The notes beneath the pieces were generated by a model. The model saw only the letters and a list, made by a program, of their open reading frames with translations. It searched no databases and had not been told where the DNA came from. From Gammaproteobacteria bacterium (GTDB taxonomy: Bacteria > Pseudomonadota > Gammaproteobacteria > Burkholderiales > Burkholderiaceae_C), in the NCBI GenBank assembly GCA_018903185.1, contig JAHIQV010000571.1, forward strand, positions 1 to 6,700: DNA of 6,700 bases. Reading direction: 5' to 3'. Within the stretch, counting starts at the first letter, position 1. Each line of letters starts with the position of its first letter. A program made the position numbers and the translations under genes. Shown here one piece after another: positions 1-6,700 of this stretch.

Positions 1-252
1 CACCAGCGAGTAGGCGTGAATCAGTTCCACCGCGCAGGCAGCCCGCAGTGCGGTGCCGGCATGCCCCTGCACCGCTTCGCAGGCGGCGAGCACCAGCAGC
101 GGACGCAGGCGCTTGCCGCCATCAAGCACCGCGTAGCGCATGGCCAGCCCGAGACCGGCCGGTGCATCGGGCGACACCCAGTCGTTCAGCGCCCGCTCAA
201 TCAGCGCCTGCTGCGCCGCGCGCCAGGCCACGAACCCCACACCATCGGACAT
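1..252 (-). CDS. ispA: Farnesyl diphosphate synthase (polyprenyl synthetase), N-terminal part
   Basis: This is the first 84 codons of a polyprenyl synthetase; the gene runs off the left edge. The family condenses isopentenyl diphosphate with dimethylallyl and geranyl diphosphate to make farnesyl diphosphate in the cytoplasm. Visible are the substrate-binding segment [10 protein letters not shown] (residues 44-53; Lys and Arg here contact the isopentenyl diphosphate) and [11 protein letters not shown] (residues 74-84), which normally leads straight into the first Asp-rich motif, DDxxD, just outside the window. The ATG at 250-252 lies 8 bases after the xseB stop, with only a weak GAG-type ribosome site inside the xseB end, so translation is probably coupled. 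The order xseB-ispA, usually followed by dxs, is common in proteobacteria; dxs here is inference. A longer-chain polyprenyl synthase is possible, but the neighbour favours IspA. Confidence 0.9.
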   Translation of the reverse strand, partial: MSDGVGFVAWRAAQQALIERALNDWVSPDAPAGLGLAMRYAVLDGGKRLRPLLVLAACEAVQGHAGTALRAACAVELIHAYSLV

Positions 253-260
253 CGCGGTAC

Positions 261-530
261 TCAAGTGGCGCTCCAGGGTTTGAGTTCGCCGCCTTCGAGC
301 AGCTGGATCTGGTTTTCCACCGCTTCCAGCCGGCTGCGGCAGTACGCCAGCAACTCGGCACCGCGCTGGTAACGCGTGAGCAACTGGTCCAGCGGCAACT
401 GGCCCGCGTCCAACTGGGACACCAGTTGCTCCAGCTCTTCCAGGGCGGCTTCGTAGCTGACGGCCACGTCGGCAGACGCGGCTGCACGGCCAGCGGAGCG
501 GGGTGACTTGGTGGTGGTGGATGTGGTCAT
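261..530 (-). CDS. xseB: Exodeoxyribonuclease VII small subunit
   Basis: An 89-residue protein. XseB binds in several copies to the large subunit XseA to form exodeoxyribonuclease VII, which degrades single-stranded DNA to acid-soluble oligonucleotides in both directions. After a Ser/Thr/Ala/Lys-rich, probably disordered N-terminus (residues 1-22), the conserved helical core starts at [13 protein letters not shown] (25-37) and continues through [18 protein letters not shown] (40-57) to a second helix ending near LLEGGEL (77-83); these are the family signatures. Length matches the family (about 80 residues). The start MTTSTTTK at 528-530 was chosen because the family begins close to the SYE block. 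The frame stays open to 638, but that extension has no family resemblance. No strong ribosome site precedes the ATG. It is the first gene of the minus-strand unit with ispA. Confidence 0.93.
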   Translation of the reverse strand: MTTSTTTKSPRSAGRAAASADVAVSYEAALEELEQLVSQLDAGQLPLDQLLTRYQRGAELLAYCRSRLEAVENQIQLLEGGELKPWSAT

Positions 531-644
531 GCGAGCGAAAAAAGGAACGGCTGCGGCCAGAGCTCGAATGGCCCGGGCCGGGCATCCCTGACAGTGGGCA
601 AGCAGGACAACCGCCGACCGACGGGTGCTCCGCAGCAAGCGAGG

Positions 645-675
645 ATTTTATCCCCCCGGCAGACCGGGACACCAA
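645..675 (-). promoter_or_regulatory. Candidate promoter for xseB-ispA
   Basis: Read on the minus strand, TAAAAT (complement of 645-650; five of six matches to TATAAT) sits in the context GGGGGATAAAATCC. The best -35-like element upstream is TTGGTG (complement of 670-675), with a spacing of 19 bases, longer than ideal. It would give a leader of about 110 bases before the xseB ATG. The -10 is a good match, the -35 is poor, so this is a tentative call. Confidence 0.35.
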
Positions 676-746
676 GTGAGGCAAAGCCCCTCCTGACGGC
701 CCGCCCCGGCTCACCGGCGATGCCGTCCCGGATGGCATGCCCGGGG

Positions 747-752
747 TACAAT
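747..752 (+). promoter_or_regulatory. Candidate -10 element for the Rieske oxygenase
   Basis: TACAAT matches the sigma-70 -10 consensus at five of six positions. No recognisable -35 hexamer lies 16-18 bases upstream, where an inverted repeat (720-738) occurs instead. Transcription would begin near 759, leaving a leader of about 130 bases before the ATG at 888. The missing -35 suggests activator dependence or a wrong call. Confidence 0.35.
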
Positions 753-887
753 CCGCCCTCCTTTTCTCCACTGACGGGCCTCATCCGCCCGGAGGGACGC
801 ACCACTCCACCCATCCCGCGCGAATTCGTCTGACGAGCACAGCGCTTACCCTGCCCCTTCATAGGGGGAGTCTCTAGGTCAAGACAC

Positions 888-2027
888 ATGTCTGATTTAA
901 GTCTTCAACTCCAGCAGGCCAGAAGCCAACTCCCGGTTTCCAGCTATTTCGACCAGGCGCTGTACCAGCGCGAACTGGAAACCCTCTTCCAGCGAGGGCC
1001 CCGCTACGTGGGGCATGCCAACGCGGTGCCGAACGTCGGCGACTACTACGCCCTGCCCCAGGAGGGCGAAGGCCGCGCCCTGGTGCGCACGCCCACCGGC
1101 GTGGAACTGGTGTCCAACATCTGCCGCCACCGCCAGGCCGTCATGCTCAAGGGCCGCGGCAACCTGGGCGAGAACCGCAGCGGCCACGCCGGTGGCCACA
1201 TCGTCTGCCCGCTGCACCGCTGGACCTACAGCGGTGGCCAGAACAGCCCGCTCGGCTCGCTGCTGGGTGCGCCGCACTTTGCCCAGGACCCCTGCCTGGA
1301 TCTCAAGCGGTATCCGCTGCGCGAGTGGAACGGCCTGCTGTTTGAAGACAACGGCCGTGACATCGAAGCCGATCTGGCAAGCATGGGGCCGCGCGCCGCG
1401 CTGAATTTCGACGGCATGGTGCTCGACCATGTGGAGCTGCACACCTGCAACTACAACTGGAAGACCTTCATCGAGGTCTATCTGGAGGACTACCACGTCG
1501 TGCCCTTCCACCCCGGCCTGGGTGGCTTCGTCACCTGCGACGACCTGCGCTGGGAGTTCAAGCCCGAGTTCTCGGTGCAGACCGTGGGTGCGCAGAACCT
1601 GCTGGGCAAAGCCGGCAGCCCGGTCTACCAGCGCTGGCACGAGCAGCTGATGCAGTACCGCCAGGGCGAAGCGCCCTCGCACGGTGCGATCTGGCTCACC
1701 TACTACCCGCACATCATGGTCGAGTGGTATCCGCACGTGCTCACCGTCTCGACCCTGTACCCGCTCAGCGTGGACAAGACGCTGAACATGGTGGAGTTCT
1801 ACTACCCCGAAGAAATCGCCGCCTTCGAACGCGGCTTCGTCGAAGCACAGCGTGCGGCCTACATGGAAACCTGCATCGAGGACGACGAGATCGGCGAACG
1901 CATGGACGCCGGGCGCAAGGCCCTGCTGGCGCGCGGCGACAACGAGGTCGGCCCCTACCAGAGCCCGATGGAAGACGGCATGCAGCATTTCCATGAGTGG
2001 TACAGAAGCAGGATGCGAACGGAGTGA
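888..2027 (+). CDS. Rieske non-heme iron oxygenase, alpha subunit (orphan)
   Basis: A 379-residue aromatic ring-hydroxylating-type oxygenase alpha subunit. Such enzymes pass electrons from a Rieske [2Fe-2S] cluster to a mononuclear iron that activates O2. The Rieske ligands are C79-R-H81 and C107-P-L-H110. The catalytic domain has N190 W K, then E200-D-Y-H203-VVPF-H208, giving the two iron histidines with E200 at the bridging position, and the likely carboxylate ligand D332 in IEDDEIGER. The 25 residues between H81 and C107 exceed the roughly 15-17 usual in the family. The ATG at 888 is preceded by AGG at 876-878, with a stronger AGGGGGAG at 863-870 that is rather far away. No beta subunit, ferredoxin or reductase gene is adjacent, so it must use partners encoded elsewhere. 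The substrate cannot be read from the sequence. Family call is firm; function is unknown. Confidence 0.9.
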   Translation: MSDLSLQLQQARSQLPVSSYFDQALYQRELETLFQRGPRYVGHANAVPNVGDYYALPQEGEGRALVRTPTGVELVSNICRHRQAVMLKGRGNLGENRSGHAGGHIVCPLHRWTYSGGQNSPLGSLLGAPHFAQDPCLDLKRYPLREWNGLLFEDNGRDIEADLASMGPRAALNFDGMVLDHVELHTCNYNWKTFIEVYLEDYHVVPFHPGLGGFVTCDDLRWEFKPEFSVQTVGAQNLLGKAGSPVYQRWHEQLMQYRQGEAPSHGAIWLTYYPHIMVEWYPHVLTVSTLYPLSVDKTLNMVEFYYPEEIAAFERGFVEAQRAAYMETCIEDDEIGERMDAGRKALLARGDNEVGPYQSPMEDGMQHFHEWYRSRMRTE

Positions 2028-2060
2028 GCATCCGCGTGCATTCATGCCAGGGCACCGCGG

Positions 2061-2130
2061 AACCGGCTTTGCCGGGCCGCCAGTGCCGCCCCCTTGAGGG
2101 GGAGACGCCGAAGGCGGCGCGGGGGTGGGT
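2061..2130. repeat. Palindrome-rich intergenic element between convergent genes
   Basis: Three short hairpins follow one another: CCGGC-TTT-GCCGG (2063-2075), CCCCC-TTGA-GGGGG (2089-2102) and CGCC-GAA-GGCG (2106-2116). GCCGCC (2085-2090) can also pair with GGCGGC (2113-2118), enclosing the second hairpin. The element fills the gap between the oxygenase stop and the facing barstar-like gene. It resembles, from memory, dispersed palindromic intergenic repeats common in Comamonadaceae genomes; only one copy is in this window, so repetition cannot be shown here. It may act as a two-way terminator or mRNA-end stabiliser. There is no U-run. Confidence 0.5.
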
Positions 2131-2139
2131 CAAGTCAGG

Positions 2140-2682
2140 TCAGGCCGCAGCCAACCAGTACCCGGCGTTGAACGGGCTGCTCATGCGAAGCGCCATCGGA
2201 CTCACGTCCAGGAGCTTGTCCGTCGGCATCGGCTCTTCGTTTTCCACCTCGATCGGTGCTTCGCCTTTGGATGCGCGCGCGACCGAGAAGGAGTAGAAGC
2301 AACGGAACGGGATCTTGCGATCGCTCCAGTAGTCGGCGGTATCGCGGAAGATGTCGAGCAGTTGCTCGCGCGCTTCCTTGTCGAACTTGGCGTGGGCCGG
2401 GATGTGCTCCAGCACGACGATGAAACCGGTCTGCGGACCCGACTTGTGGACCAGATCGGTCATGCAGTCGTAGAGCGCATCGAAGTTCTTGCCGAAGTGC
2501 GACGGCAGCGTGTACTGCGCCGCGATCAACTCCAGCACATCCTGCTTGCTCTGGGCCTTGGCCAGGTTGGCGTACAGAAAGTGATGACCCAACTGCTCGG
2601 CCGCAGCCTGCAGGTCTTTCACGCCATAGGCGCGAATCGACTGAACGATATTGGGTTTTACGTTACGAAGTGGCGTGTCCAT
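2140..2682 (-). CDS. Barstar-family ribonuclease inhibitor, extended
   Basis: A 180-residue cytoplasmic protein whose middle (about residues 30-132) resembles barstar, the intracellular inhibitor that plugs the active site of guanyl-specific RNases. The hallmark is LPSHFGKNFDALYDCMTDL (59-77), matching barstar's YYGENLDALWDCLTG; D68 and D72 correspond to barstar D35 and D39, the main contacts to the RNase. D114 in LLDIFRDTADYW corresponds to barstar E76. Barstar is about 90 residues, so this has roughly 30 extra residues before and 45 after, including an acidic EVENEEP patch (145-151); I do not recognise these parts. The start MDTPLRN was chosen because AGAGA lies 7 bases upstream and GGAG abuts the ATG; the frame stays open farther but overlaps the RNase gene. 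It begins 38 bases after the RNase stop, so the two are probably one transcript. The partner RNase is inferred to be the adjacent product. Confidence 0.88.
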   Translation of the reverse strand: MDTPLRNVKPNIVQSIRAYGVKDLQAAAEQLGHHFLYANLAKAQSKQDVLELIAAQYTLPSHFGKNFDALYDCMTDLVHKSGPQTGFIVVLEHIPAHAKFDKEAREQLLDIFRDTADYWSDRKIPFRCFYSFSVARASKGEAPIEVENEEPMPTDKLLDVSPMALRMSSPFNAGYWLAAA

Positions 2683-2720
2683 CTCCGCGTCTCTTTCTAA
2701 AGTCAAAGTTAAAAATCTGC

Positions 2721-3149
2721 TCACTGCGCTCCGGATCCCTGCACGATCAGCCTGAAGCTGCTGTAGTGATCCTCGGTGTAATAACAATCATCAGGCGCCC
2801 GGGGCCTCTGTCCTCCACACACGATCCGTCGTGCACCCCGGTGGTTCAAACCCGGTGTGGGCACGGTGTATTCCCGGTAGTAACCTCGCTTCTGACCCGG
2901 CAGCAACCGCTCTCTGTTGCCAAAAACGGTGCCATCTTTCTCGTACCGGAAAGGACCACCCTGCCGTATCTGCGACATCACCTCCCGGCCCTGCACGGGC
3001 AAGCCCGAGTAAGCCACGGAGGCGACGGCCGAACCCGGAAGGGTGCTGCTGTCGGGCGATCGGGCTTGCACCAAAAAGGTGCCGACTGCCACCAACAGGA
3101 CGGCTGCTGCCGCCCATGCACCTGACCACCGGATCCGTTTCAGATCCAT
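2721..3149 (-). CDS. Guanyl-specific ribonuclease (RNase Sa/barnase type), exported or anchored
   Basis: A 142-residue RNase of the N1/T1/Sa superfamily, which cleaves RNA after guanosine. Residues 1-8 are basic, 9-27 are hydrophobic and VQA (27-29) could be a signal peptidase site, leaving a mature domain of about 113 residues; an uncleaved anchor is also possible. The domain matches RNase Sa: GPFRYEKDGTVFGNRE (65-80; N78, R79 and E80 are the guanine-recognition loop), YYREYTV (catalytic E93 = E54), HRGARRI (R104 = R65, R108 = R69) and TEDHYSSF (catalytic H128 = H85). All catalytic residues are present. C111 and C122 flank a loop and could form a disulfide, unlike the RNase Sa C7-C96 pair. 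The ATG at 3147-3149 was chosen because AGGAG lies 10 bases upstream; a start at 3197 would put extra polar residues ahead of the signal. The next gene encodes a matching barstar-type inhibitor. Residue numbers for RNase Sa are from memory. Confidence 0.9.
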   Translation of the reverse strand: MDLKRIRWSGAWAAAAVLLVAVGTFLVQARSPDSSTLPGSAVASVAYSGLPVQGREVMSQIRQGGPFRYEKDGTVFGNRERLLPGQKRGYYREYTVPTPGLNHRGARRIVCGGQRPRAPDDCYYTEDHYSSFRLIVQGSGAQ

Positions 3150-3194
3150 GAAATCCCTGCTCCTGATGCGATCAACCCGCCTCCGGCACCCCGA

Positions 3195-3236
3195 CAAGAT
3201 GTGTCTTGCGGCGGTGTTGACGGGGCGGGTTAACCC
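3195..3236. promoter_or_regulatory. Two dyads in the leader of the RNase-inhibitor operon
   Basis: GGGTTAACCC (3227-3236) is a perfect 10-bp palindrome, and CAAGA-TGTG-TCTTG (3195-3208) is a 5-bp inverted repeat. Both lie between the candidate promoter and the RNase ATG (minus strand), so they could be operator sites or leader-RNA hairpins. No regulator gene is adjacent. Confidence 0.3.
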
Positions 3237-3253
3237 TGTGATTCAAGGTCGGT

Positions 3254-3282
3254 AGTGTGCCCGAAGCGTTACAGAATTGCAA
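3254..3282 (-). promoter_or_regulatory. Candidate promoter for the RNase-inhibitor operon
   Basis: On the minus strand TTGCAA (complement of 3277-3282, four of six to TTGACA) is followed after exactly 17 bases by CACACT (complement of 3254-3259, three of six to TATAAT). Transcription would start near 3247 with a leader of about 98 bases. It lies in a locally AT-richer stretch (about 3270-3350). The -10 is weak. No convincing intrinsic terminator separates it from maeB, so read-through from maeB is also possible. Confidence 0.3.
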
Positions 3283-3358
3283 GCGATTGCTGAATAAACA
3301 GGCAACTTGCAGTGGCAAAAATGTTTAGAAAAGTTAGCGCTTGCTTTTTCCCAAGGGA

Positions 3359-5662
<2,304 letters not shown>

Positions 5663-5708
5663 GGCCTTGTCTCCTGGCGGGTATCCATCTTGCAATGTGA
5701 AAGTCAAT

Positions 5709-5759
5709 TGCGCATTCTAAATGCGCAGCCCAAAAAAGCCCAGTGCGCAAAAGTGCGTA
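5709..5759 (-). promoter_or_regulatory. maeB promoter/operator with repeated TGCGCA sites
   Basis: A perfect 8-bp inverted repeat, TGCGCATT-CTA-AATGCGCA (5709-5727), lies 47 bases upstream of the maeB ATG. Read on the minus strand its centre contains TAGAAT (complement of 5714-5719), five of six matches to a -10 element, so the dyad would cover the promoter. Further copies follow at 5744-5749 (TGCGCA) and 5754-5759 (TGCGTA). The -35 is not evident. The arrangement suggests a dimeric repressor that binds across the -10; the regulator is not identified. Confidence 0.5.
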
Positions 5760-5796
5760 GTGGGTGAGTTTGAAATGACATTTTCGGATGGAATGA

Positions 5797-5808
5797 CCCC
5801 GCGCGGGG
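5797..5808. other. 12-bp GC palindrome between maeB and bfd
   Basis: CCCCGCGCGGGG is a perfect palindrome lying 92 bases past the bfd stop on the minus strand. It could form a hairpin ending the bfd transcript ahead of the maeB promoter, but no U-run follows, so a terminator function is only a suggestion. The rest of the bfd-maeB gap shows nothing else clear apart from the maeB operator region. Confidence 0.25.
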
Positions 5809-5900
5809 CCGATCCGGGCGGCTGAACGGGCCAGCGGTGGCGGGACGGACGCGTGGTGACGTGCGGGGTTGCGGGCCGTGAGGCCGCCAGGGCGCCGACT

Positions 5901-6140
5901 TCAGACCGGTGACAGTTGCAGCGTCCCGCGGGACAGGTGCTGCCTCAGTTCGTCAATCTTGAGGTGCGCGGTGGGTTGACCTGAGCGGCATTCGGACCAC
6001 ACCGCACGCGCGCAGCTCTCGCACTTGCCGCACTGCGTGGCCACCCCGAGCTCCAGCTGGATGTCGTCAAAGTCCATGCCCGAACGTGCAGCACGGGCAA
6101 TGGTCTGGTCACTGACGCGGTGGCAAACACAAACGATCAT
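5901..6140 (-). CDS. bfd: Bacterioferritin-associated ferredoxin
   Basis: A 79-residue [2Fe-2S] protein. Bfd docks on bacterioferritin and delivers electrons through the heme to reduce stored ferric iron so that it can leave the shell. The cluster ligands are C4-V-C6 near the N-terminus and C37-G-K-C40 in TQCGKCESC, the layout of E. coli Bfd (C4, C6, C38, C41), in a BFD-like [2Fe-2S] fold with VSDQTIARA (9-17) forming the first helix. Two extra cysteines, C43 and C51, occur beyond the ligands. Length is slightly above E. coli Bfd (64). The ATG at 6138-6140 was chosen because family members begin MxVCxC; the frame upstream is open but unlike the family. A weak GGAA lies 9 bases upstream. It sits 144 bases downstream of bfr on the same strand, with an AT-rich control-like stretch between, so it may have its own promoter. 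Confidence 0.92.
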   Translation of the reverse strand: MIVCVCHRVSDQTIARAARSGMDFDDIQLELGVATQCGKCESCARAVWSECRSGQPTAHLKIDELRQHLSRGTLQLSPV

Positions 6141-6170
6141 GGCAGGCGGTTCCGGGAGGGGATAGGCCTG

Positions 6171-6198
6171 CAAATGATAATTGATCGTATTCAATTTG
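6171..6198 (-). promoter_or_regulatory. Candidate promoter / Fur-like site upstream of bfd
   Basis: A sharply AT-rich patch in otherwise GC-rich DNA, bounded by CAAAT (6171-6175) and ATTTG (6194-6198) and containing TGATAAT (6175-6181). Read on the minus strand it has TATCAT (complement of 6174-6179), five of six to a -10. TGATAAT matches half of a Fur box, but the second half is poor (about 9 of 19 positions overall by my alignment). bfd is iron-repressed in many bacteria, so Fur control is plausible; the evidence is weak. Confidence 0.35.
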
Positions 6199-6222
6199 TG
6201 GAGTAACCGGCGATTGTGGAGG

Positions 6223-6248
6223 GGTATCCCGGCCCGCACCGGGGTACC
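6223..6248 (-). terminator. Hairpin after bfr, possible terminator
   Basis: GGTATCCCGG (6223-6232) can pair with CCGGGGTACC (6239-6248) around a 6-base loop. In the minus-strand transcript this is 4 bp, one A-C mismatch, then 5 bp. It lies 37 bases past the bfr stop. No U-run follows, so it may be an RNA-end stabiliser or a Rho-linked structure rather than an intrinsic terminator. A smaller GCCTG/CAGGC repeat (6279-6290) straddles the bfr stop. Confidence 0.35.
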
Positions 6249-6284
6249 GCATGCCCTCGTGAGATGCAGAGGGGTGTGGCCTGC

Positions 6285-6700
6285 TCAGGCGGGCTCGCCC
6301 ATCTGGCTTTGCAGGTAGTTGGGAAGACCGACCTTGTCGACCAGCTCCAGCTGGGTTTCCAGGAAGTCGATGTGCTCTTCGGTGTCGTCCAGGATCTTCT
6401 GTAGCAGATCGCGCGACACGTAGTCGCGCACCGACTCGCAGTAGGCGATGCCGTCCTTGATGGTGGCCTGGGCGCCGCGCTCAAGTGCCAGATCGCTGGC
6501 CAGCATCTCGGGCACGTTTTCCGCAATGTTCAGCTTGCCGAGGTCCTGCAGGTTGGGCAGGCCGTCGAGCACAAAGATGCGGTCCATGAGCCAGTCGGCG
6601 TGTTTCATCTCGCCGATGGACTCCGAATATTCCTTCTTGGCCAGCTTGTCAAAGCCCCAGTGCTTGAGCATGCGGTAGTGCACGAAGTACTGGTTGATGG
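6285..6700 (-). CDS. bfr: Bacterioferritin (5' end outside window)
   Basis: The last 137 codons of a protein expected to be about 158 residues; the first 20 or so lie beyond the right edge. Bfr forms a 24-subunit shell with heme at subunit interfaces that oxidises Fe2+ and stores it as mineral. Numbering by gapless alignment to remembered E. coli Bfr, visible are NQYF (ferroxidase Tyr25), [11 protein letters not shown] (E51, heme ligand M52, H54), [13 protein letters not shown] (68-80), DLALERG (E94) and TEEHIDFLE with H130. The position of the usual ligand E127 is Thr (codon 6381-6383), followed by two Glu residues. M52 indicates a heme-binding Bfr rather than a plain ferritin. The C-terminus [11 protein letters not shown] is typical. 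It lies upstream of bfd on the same strand; the more familiar arrangement in E. coli is bfd before bfr. Confidence 0.94.
   Translation of the reverse strand, partial: INQYFVHYRMLKHWGFDKLAKKEYSESIGEMKHADWLMDRIFVLDGLPNLQDLGKLNIAENVPEMLASDLALERGAQATIKDGIAYCESVRDYVSRDLLQKILDDTEEHIDFLETQLELVDKVGLPNYLQSQMGEPA

Larger units (their letters stand above)
531..887. promoter_or_regulatory. Divergent control region between xseB and the Rieske oxygenase
   Basis: This 357-base stretch separates two divergent genes and I see no convincing coding sequence in it; a plus-strand frame at 594-833 has no recognisable features. It holds a -10-like TAAAAT on the minus strand (645-650) and a -10-like TACAAT on the plus strand (747-752), a dyad at 720-738, and a small CCCC/GGGG hairpin at 854-867 close to the oxygenase start. 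Between the two -10 candidates it is GC-rich with no other clear motif. Confidence 0.6.

Noticed and set aside
594..833. A possible 79-residue protein in the divergent region
   Set aside because: Low-complexity Pro/Arg-rich composition, no good ribosome site, and it spans the candidate promoters of both neighbouring genes.
897..2045. A 382-codon minus-strand open frame opposite the Rieske oxygenase
   Set aside because: An antisense shadow with no domain; the plus strand carries all Rieske and iron-binding motifs.
3150..3197. A longer RNase starting at 3197
   Set aside because: The later ATG has a good AGGAG at proper distance and puts the basic-hydrophobic signal at the very N-terminus; the longer form adds a polar arginine-rich stretch before it.
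3276..3358. An intrinsic terminator after maeB
   Set aside because: The area has T-runs and the distant inverted repeat GCAAGCG/CGCTTGC (3279-3285, 3338-3344), but the loop is about 50 bases and no compact GC stem sits directly before a T-run in the minus-strand direction.
5663..5707. A TTG start giving maeB 15 more residues
   Set aside because: ATG at 5660-5662 has AGGAGA at an ideal 7-base spacing; the extension also begins at about the predicted transcription start.

Overview
The window is GC-rich with strong G/C third-position bias (judged by eye, not counted). Its gene content points to a betaproteobacterium of the order Burkholderiales, probably the family Comamonadaceae (Hydrogenophaga/Acidovorax-like). 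The clues are the xseB-ispA pair divergent from a lone Rieske oxygenase, a MaeB-type malic enzyme, and bfr/bfd-type iron genes. This placement is inference from remembered gene order and protein style, not a database result.

Layout. (1) 1-530, minus strand: the start of ispA (farnesyl diphosphate synthase, cut by the window edge) lies 8 bases after xseB (small subunit of exodeoxyribonuclease VII), the usual head of an isoprenoid-precursor operon. (2) 531-887: a divergent control region with a candidate -10 for each direction and a long leader in front of the next gene. (3) 888-2027, plus strand: an orphan Rieske non-heme iron oxygenase alpha subunit with no beta subunit or reductase beside it. 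(4) 2028-2139: a short convergent intergenic region packed with small palindromes, probably a dispersed repeat that also separates the facing transcripts. (5) 2140-3149, minus strand: a two-gene cassette of a secreted or membrane-anchored guanyl-specific RNase of the RNase Sa/barnase class, followed by a barstar-family inhibitor. (6) 3359-5662, minus strand: maeB, a malic enzyme fused to a phosphotransacetylase-like regulatory domain; its promoter region carries a perfect 8-bp inverted repeat plus further TGCGCA copies. (7) 5901-6700, minus strand: bfd (bacterioferritin-associated ferredoxin) downstream of bfr (bacterioferritin, cut by the right edge).

How the genes work together. bfr and bfd are functional partners in iron storage and release. 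The RNase and barstar-like gene form a toxin/inhibitor pair in which the cytoplasmic inhibitor would protect the cell from enzyme that has not yet been exported. maeB links malate to pyruvate and NADPH and stands alone. xseB and ispA are cotranscribed by position although their functions are unrelated.

No tRNA, rRNA, insertion sequence, phage gene or CRISPR array was seen. The most interesting items are the RNase/barstar cassette with its extended inhibitor, the orphan oxygenase with unusual metal-centre spacing, the multi-copy TGCGCA operator of maeB, and a Thr at a normally acidic ferroxidase position in Bfr. All belong to known families; I do not see a wholly new system.
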